From NCBI RefSeq assembly GCF_025567365.1, contig NZ_JAOQJG010000007.1, forward strand, positions 118,559 through 182,558: DNA of 64,000 bases, given 5' to 3'. A program made the position numbers and the translations under genes. Positions 61,665 to 64,000 of the stretch are shown one piece after another. This DNA comes from Anaerostipes amylophilus. Lineage in GTDB: Bacteria; Bacillota; Clostridia; Lachnospirales; Lachnospiraceae. Position 1 is the first letter of the stretch, and the number at the start of each line of letters is the position of its first letter. The notes below the pieces were generated by a model. The model saw nothing but the letters and a program-made list of their open reading frames with translations, did no database searches and was not told where the DNA came from.

Positions 61665-61800
61665 AATGAAGTTTGTTCCCCACCATGTTGTGGACCTTGA
61701 TCCGCAGTTGCAATCTGGAGAATAAAACCATTTGCAGTTGCGCTGATGTTTGTAGTGGTTGCCTCAACCCTATTATTCGTTACATACCAAAAAGCAGAAT
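61625..61800 (-). pseudogene. C-terminal remnant of a SipW-type exported protein
   Basis: Readable sequence FWYVTNNRVEATTTNISATA, then NGFILQIATADQGP and FNVNVKLAGISAE, parallels the intact-looking frame at 61860-62246 (YAWFVSNNNVDAITTDISAQ). The N-terminal signal and membrane region are missing and there is no start codon. Short inverted repeats (CATACCAAA/TTTGGTATG and CCCCACG/CGTGGGG, 61770-61850) lie where the 5' end should be. Confidence 0.6.
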
Positions 61801-61859
61801 TTCTCTTCTACTCTTTGGTATGTACCCCACGCCACAACCGTGGGGTATGAAAAGTTAAA

Positions 61860-62246
61860 TTATGCCTGTGTTTTGTTTCCTGGCTGAGAAGGTGTTGCAG
61901 TAAATGTAACTGTTACACCACAATCTTTAAGATCTGCTTTAGCATTATCCTTTGCTGATACTTTTACATCTTCAACTTTAAGATTCGTAAAGCTGCCATC
62001 GTATCCACCAGTACCGATATAAAATGTATCTTTATGTGCATACTGGTTTGTTACTGCCTCTGCAGCTGTTGCAGAAGATTCAGATGTGTTATCTGTTGCT
62101 GTTTTGTCAGCAGTTGCTTCCTGAATTACAAGATAAGCAGAGTTAGACTGTGCACTAATATCTGTTGTAATTGCATCTACATTATTATTACTTACAAACC
62201 AAGCATATGTACTTAATCCGAGCGCTACAGCGGCAACGCATACCAT
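61860..62246 (-). pseudogene. SipW-type (TasA-like) exported protein fused behind a transporter fragment
   Basis: The frame codes AMVCVAAVALGLSTYAWFVS, a signal segment of the type processed by SipW-class signal peptidases, then a Thr/Ala/Ser-rich extracellular beta-type domain ending in VTVTFTATPSQPGNKTQA. Such proteins form surface fibres or biofilm matrix. The ATG at 62246 lies inside the membrane segment; the frame continues upstream into GPH-transporter sequence (KNKQLIAYIA) without a start or ribosome site. The native 5' end was therefore probably lost in a fusion. The function is inferred from the signal only. Confidence 0.6.
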
Positions 62247-62249
62247 GGC

Positions 62250-62645
62250 AATGTATGCGATCAGCTGTTTGTTTTTAAATAAAATATTGATGATCTGTTT
62301 AAAGATTCTCTCTCATGAGGATCGTTTGTTAAATTAGGAAGCCATGACCAGTATGGAACGTCCATGATCGTATAATACAACTGCATTTAAAAGTGTTCCC
62401 ACCAATAACCATGTTCTAAATTTGCCAAATCGATTATGAGTATTATCAACAACTAATCCCATCATTGGGTCATTGATCGCATCCCAGATTCTTGCTACAA
62501 AGAATAATGTTCCTACAAATGCCGGTGCCAAAAACAAAACGTCTGTAAAATAGAACATTAGGAAATTACCTACAAAACAGCAGATAGCGTCCTTTCCAAG
62601 CACTCCAAAGCCAAATGAAAACTTTTCTTTTTTTGTTAAATTCAT
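62250..62645 (-). pseudogene. N-terminal fragment of GPH-family sugar:cation symporter
   Basis: From ATG at 62645 the sequence MNLTKKEKFSFGFGVLGKDA, then FVARIWDAINDPMMG and NRFGKFRTWLLVG is a typical GPH transporter start of about 100 codons. A frameshift near 62385 then leads to YTIMDVPYWSWLPNLTNDPH, the conserved loop after helix 4. A further deletion leads to ILFKNKQLIAYIA, where it meets the SipW-type frame. The transporter's end is at 54493-54700. Together with the divergent AraC gene and the GH36 fragment it marks a former alpha-galactoside uptake operon. Confidence 0.8.
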
Positions 62646-62704
62646 CGTTTTTCTCTTTTTTAATTGTAAGGCCCTTTGTTTTTCTTCTCTCATGATGTAC
62701 TTAA

Positions 62705-62710
62705 AGTATA
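62705..62710 (-). promoter_or_regulatory. -10 box of the former transporter operon
   Basis: TATACT on the minus strand with no good -35 box, as expected for a promoter needing an AraC-type activator. It is 60 bases from the transporter ATG. Confidence 0.45.
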
Positions 62711-62764
62711 GCATCTATTTTTATCTTGCGTTATGAAGTTTTGTTTTATATTTTTGTCAAAATA

Positions 62765-62793
62765 TTGAATAAATCATCAGAATATTTTATAAT
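62765..62793 (+). promoter_or_regulatory. Promoter of the AraC-family regulator
   Basis: TTGAAT (62765-62770) and TATAAT (62788-62793) with a 17-base spacer on the plus strand; start codon 25 bases downstream. Confidence 0.8.
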
Positions 62794-62818
62794 CAGATCA
62801 TGTTTAGGAGAATTTTTT

Positions 62819-63664
62819 ATGGAACAAGCACAAGTTTTAACTTTTTTAAATAATGAAGACCGAGATCTTTTATTACAATTTTGCGGATATTCTACGACAG
62901 CTCCTCTCCATAGTTTTGGACCAGCCGTCCGCCCACATTATTTAATTCATTTTATTTTAAACGGGAAAGGAATTTTTCAAAAAGGTGATAAGACCTATCA
63001 TTTAGAAACTGGGCAAGGATTCTTTATCGAACCAGATGAGCTTACTTTTTACCAAGCTGATGCAAAAGAACCATGGGAATATTTATGGGTTGGATTTAAC
63101 GGAACGATGGTTCCTGAATTATTAAAACAGATTGGTCTTTCTTCTTCGCAGCCAGTTTTTCATTGTGATAAAGGGAAAGATTTATACTGGCTTGTCAATG
63201 ATATGCTAGTTCATGCAAGATCTGGTTTTGCTTCAGATCTTCGAAGAACTGGTCTTTTATATGAGTTTCTTTCAATTCTTGCAGAAAATCCAATGGAGAC
63301 AGATACACAGACAGATTCTGAATATGTTTATATCAACAAAGCAGTCGAATATATTAAAAATAATTATTGGGATGGGATTCATATTTATGACATTGCGAAA
63401 TATCTTTGTATTGATCGAAGTTATGTTTACTTATTGTTTCAAAAATATTTCCAACAAAGTCCTCAAGATTATCTTGCGACTTTTCGACTCACGAAAGCAT
63501 CTGAGTTATTAAGTACAACGACTCTTTCTATTGAAAGCATCAGTAATTCCTGCGGGTATGGAGACCCTGCAACATTTTCTAAGGCATTTAAACGATGGAT
63601 GGGTGTTTCTCCCTCTGGATATCGAAAAAATCAGCGTAGCCATGGGACTGTACTGAGTAATTAG
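62819..63664 (+). CDS. AraC-family transcriptional regulator
   Basis: A 281-residue regulator. An N-terminal cupin sugar-sensing domain (about 15-150) includes PHYLIHFILNGKGIFQ and GQGFFIEPDELTFYQ. Two AraC helix-turn-helix motifs follow (about 180-278), with IHIYDIAKYLCIDRSYVYLLF and ISNSCGYGDPATFSKAFKRW quoted in part. ATG at 62819 with TAGGAG upstream is preferred over the longer frame. It diverges from the broken GPH-transporter gene, the normal layout of raffinose/melibiose-type loci. It is intact, so it may now control nothing here. Confidence 0.92.
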   Translation: MEQAQVLTFLNNEDRDLLLQFCGYSTTAPLHSFGPAVRPHYLIHFILNGKGIFQKGDKTYHLETGQGFFIEPDELTFYQADAKEPWEYLWVGFNGTMVPELLKQIGLSSSQPVFHCDKGKDLYWLVNDMLVHARSGFASDLRRTGLLYEFLSILAENPMETDTQTDSEYVYINKAVEYIKNNYWDGIHIYDIAKYLCIDRSYVYLLFQKYFQQSPQDYLATFRLTKASELLSTTTLSIESISNSCGYGDPATFSKAFKRWMGVSPSGYRKNQRSHGTVLSN

Positions 63665-63703
63665 CATTTTTATTTCATAGGGAATTTCATCGAAATTTTC
63701 TAT

Positions 63704-63725
63704 AAAAAAGTGTCTTCGACACTTC
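63704..63725 (-). terminator. Intrinsic terminator facing the AraC gene
   Basis: AAGTGTC-TTC-GACACTT is a perfect stem; on the minus strand it is followed by TTTTTTATAG. Confidence 0.65.
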
Positions 63726-63732
63726 AACTCCC

Positions 63733-63771
63733 TTGCCCCTCATTCTTGAGGGGTGGATTTCTTTTTTTGTC
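63733..63771 (+). terminator. Intrinsic terminator after the AraC gene
   Basis: CCCCTCA-TTCT-TGAGGGG on the plus strand, then TGGATTTCTTTTTTTG. Confidence 0.75.
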
Positions 63772-63919
63772 TTTTTCCTTCATAATAGAATCATGAATAT
63801 CCTGCAAGAGATCTTTACAGATCATTAATGTCAGACACCGTCATTGCGTTTTTACCATTGATGCGTCCCTCCGTGATTTTTTCCTGCAGGATCGCTCTCT
63901 CCTTAACTGTCTCTTTCAT
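63740..63919 (-). pseudogene. IS256-like transposase N-terminal remnant
   Basis: ATG at 63919, after GGAG, begins MKETVKERAILQEKITEGRI and continues NGKNAMTVSDINDL to a stop. A shift of frame gives KDLLQDIHDSIMKEKDK to about 63740. This resembles the opening of IS256-family transposases of Lachnospiraceae. No catalytic residues are present in the window, and the frame break suggests a dead copy. The remaining sequence to 64000 shows no other gene. Confidence 0.4.
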
Positions 63920-64000
63920 TCTGTCTCCAGCGTTGTCCTTCGTTTATTCTCTAAAATGAACAAACACAAAAACTTTACCCCTGGTTTTATCATGGTCCTG

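Noticed and set aside
1..64000. CRISPR array, prophage or toxin-antitoxin system
   Set aside because: No regularly spaced repeats, phage structural genes or convincing toxin-antitoxin pair were found; tRNA and rRNA genes were also not seen.

Overview
The window looks like a chromosomal segment of an endospore-forming, low-G+C Lachnospiraceae-type Clostridia (Firmicutes). Supporting signs are spoIVA, a SleB-type cell wall hydrolase, a meso-diaminopimelate-type murE with dapF, a type-A RNase P RNA, a tryptophan T-box leader, strong GGAGG ribosome binding sites and the rpoD-dnaG-dgt gene order. Family level is an inference; genus is not established. Almost all intact genes lie on the minus strand.

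From 0.1 to 40.9 kb the window is dense housekeeping sequence. It holds a T-box-controlled tryptophan-type ABC importer, a cell wall hydrolase, a nanE-rpiR-nagB amino-sugar operon, rnpB, a nucleoside kinase, a nif3-trmK-rpoD-dnaG-dgt block with a sigma-like protein that lacks region 4, then uppP, rpoZ-gmk-yicC, recU, several RNA-modification genes, relQ, fabH with a FabT-like operator, spoIVA, aroE, murE, dapF, an aspartate aminotransferase, gpsA-plsY-der, and pgeF-yraN-rnhB-lepB-rbgA-lepB-rplS-HAD-trmD-rimM. The rpsP-khpA genes that usually precede rimM are absent; a repeat and a dedicated promoter sit there instead.

From 41 to 54.5 kb genes alternate with debris. Intact genes are pepD, a PqqD-family protein, an OPT transporter, glgA with an unusual Lys/Thr/Glu-rich N-terminus, a small zinc-ribbon protein, a cytidylate-kinase-like protein and a MATE exporter. 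Between them lie remnants of MetE/YxjG, a C-N hydrolase, two MATE genes, an HxlR-GNAT fusion and a GH36 alpha-galactosidase, mostly made by internal deletion. Two families of palindromic repeats end in a motif that overlaps the stop codons of flanking genes.

From 54.5 to 63.7 kb an AraC regulator / GPH sugar transporter / GH36 alpha-galactosidase locus has been broken by a roughly 7.5 kb accessory segment. That segment carries two soluble hybrid histidine kinases, remnants of SipW-type exported proteins, a PBECR4-like fragment and a clear cyclic di-GMP-I riboswitch with promoter and terminator in the leader of the larger kinase. The second kinase has its own promoter, a one-base homopolymer frameshift just after its start, and perfect 50-bp direct repeats on both sides. 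The window ends in an IS256-like transposase remnant.
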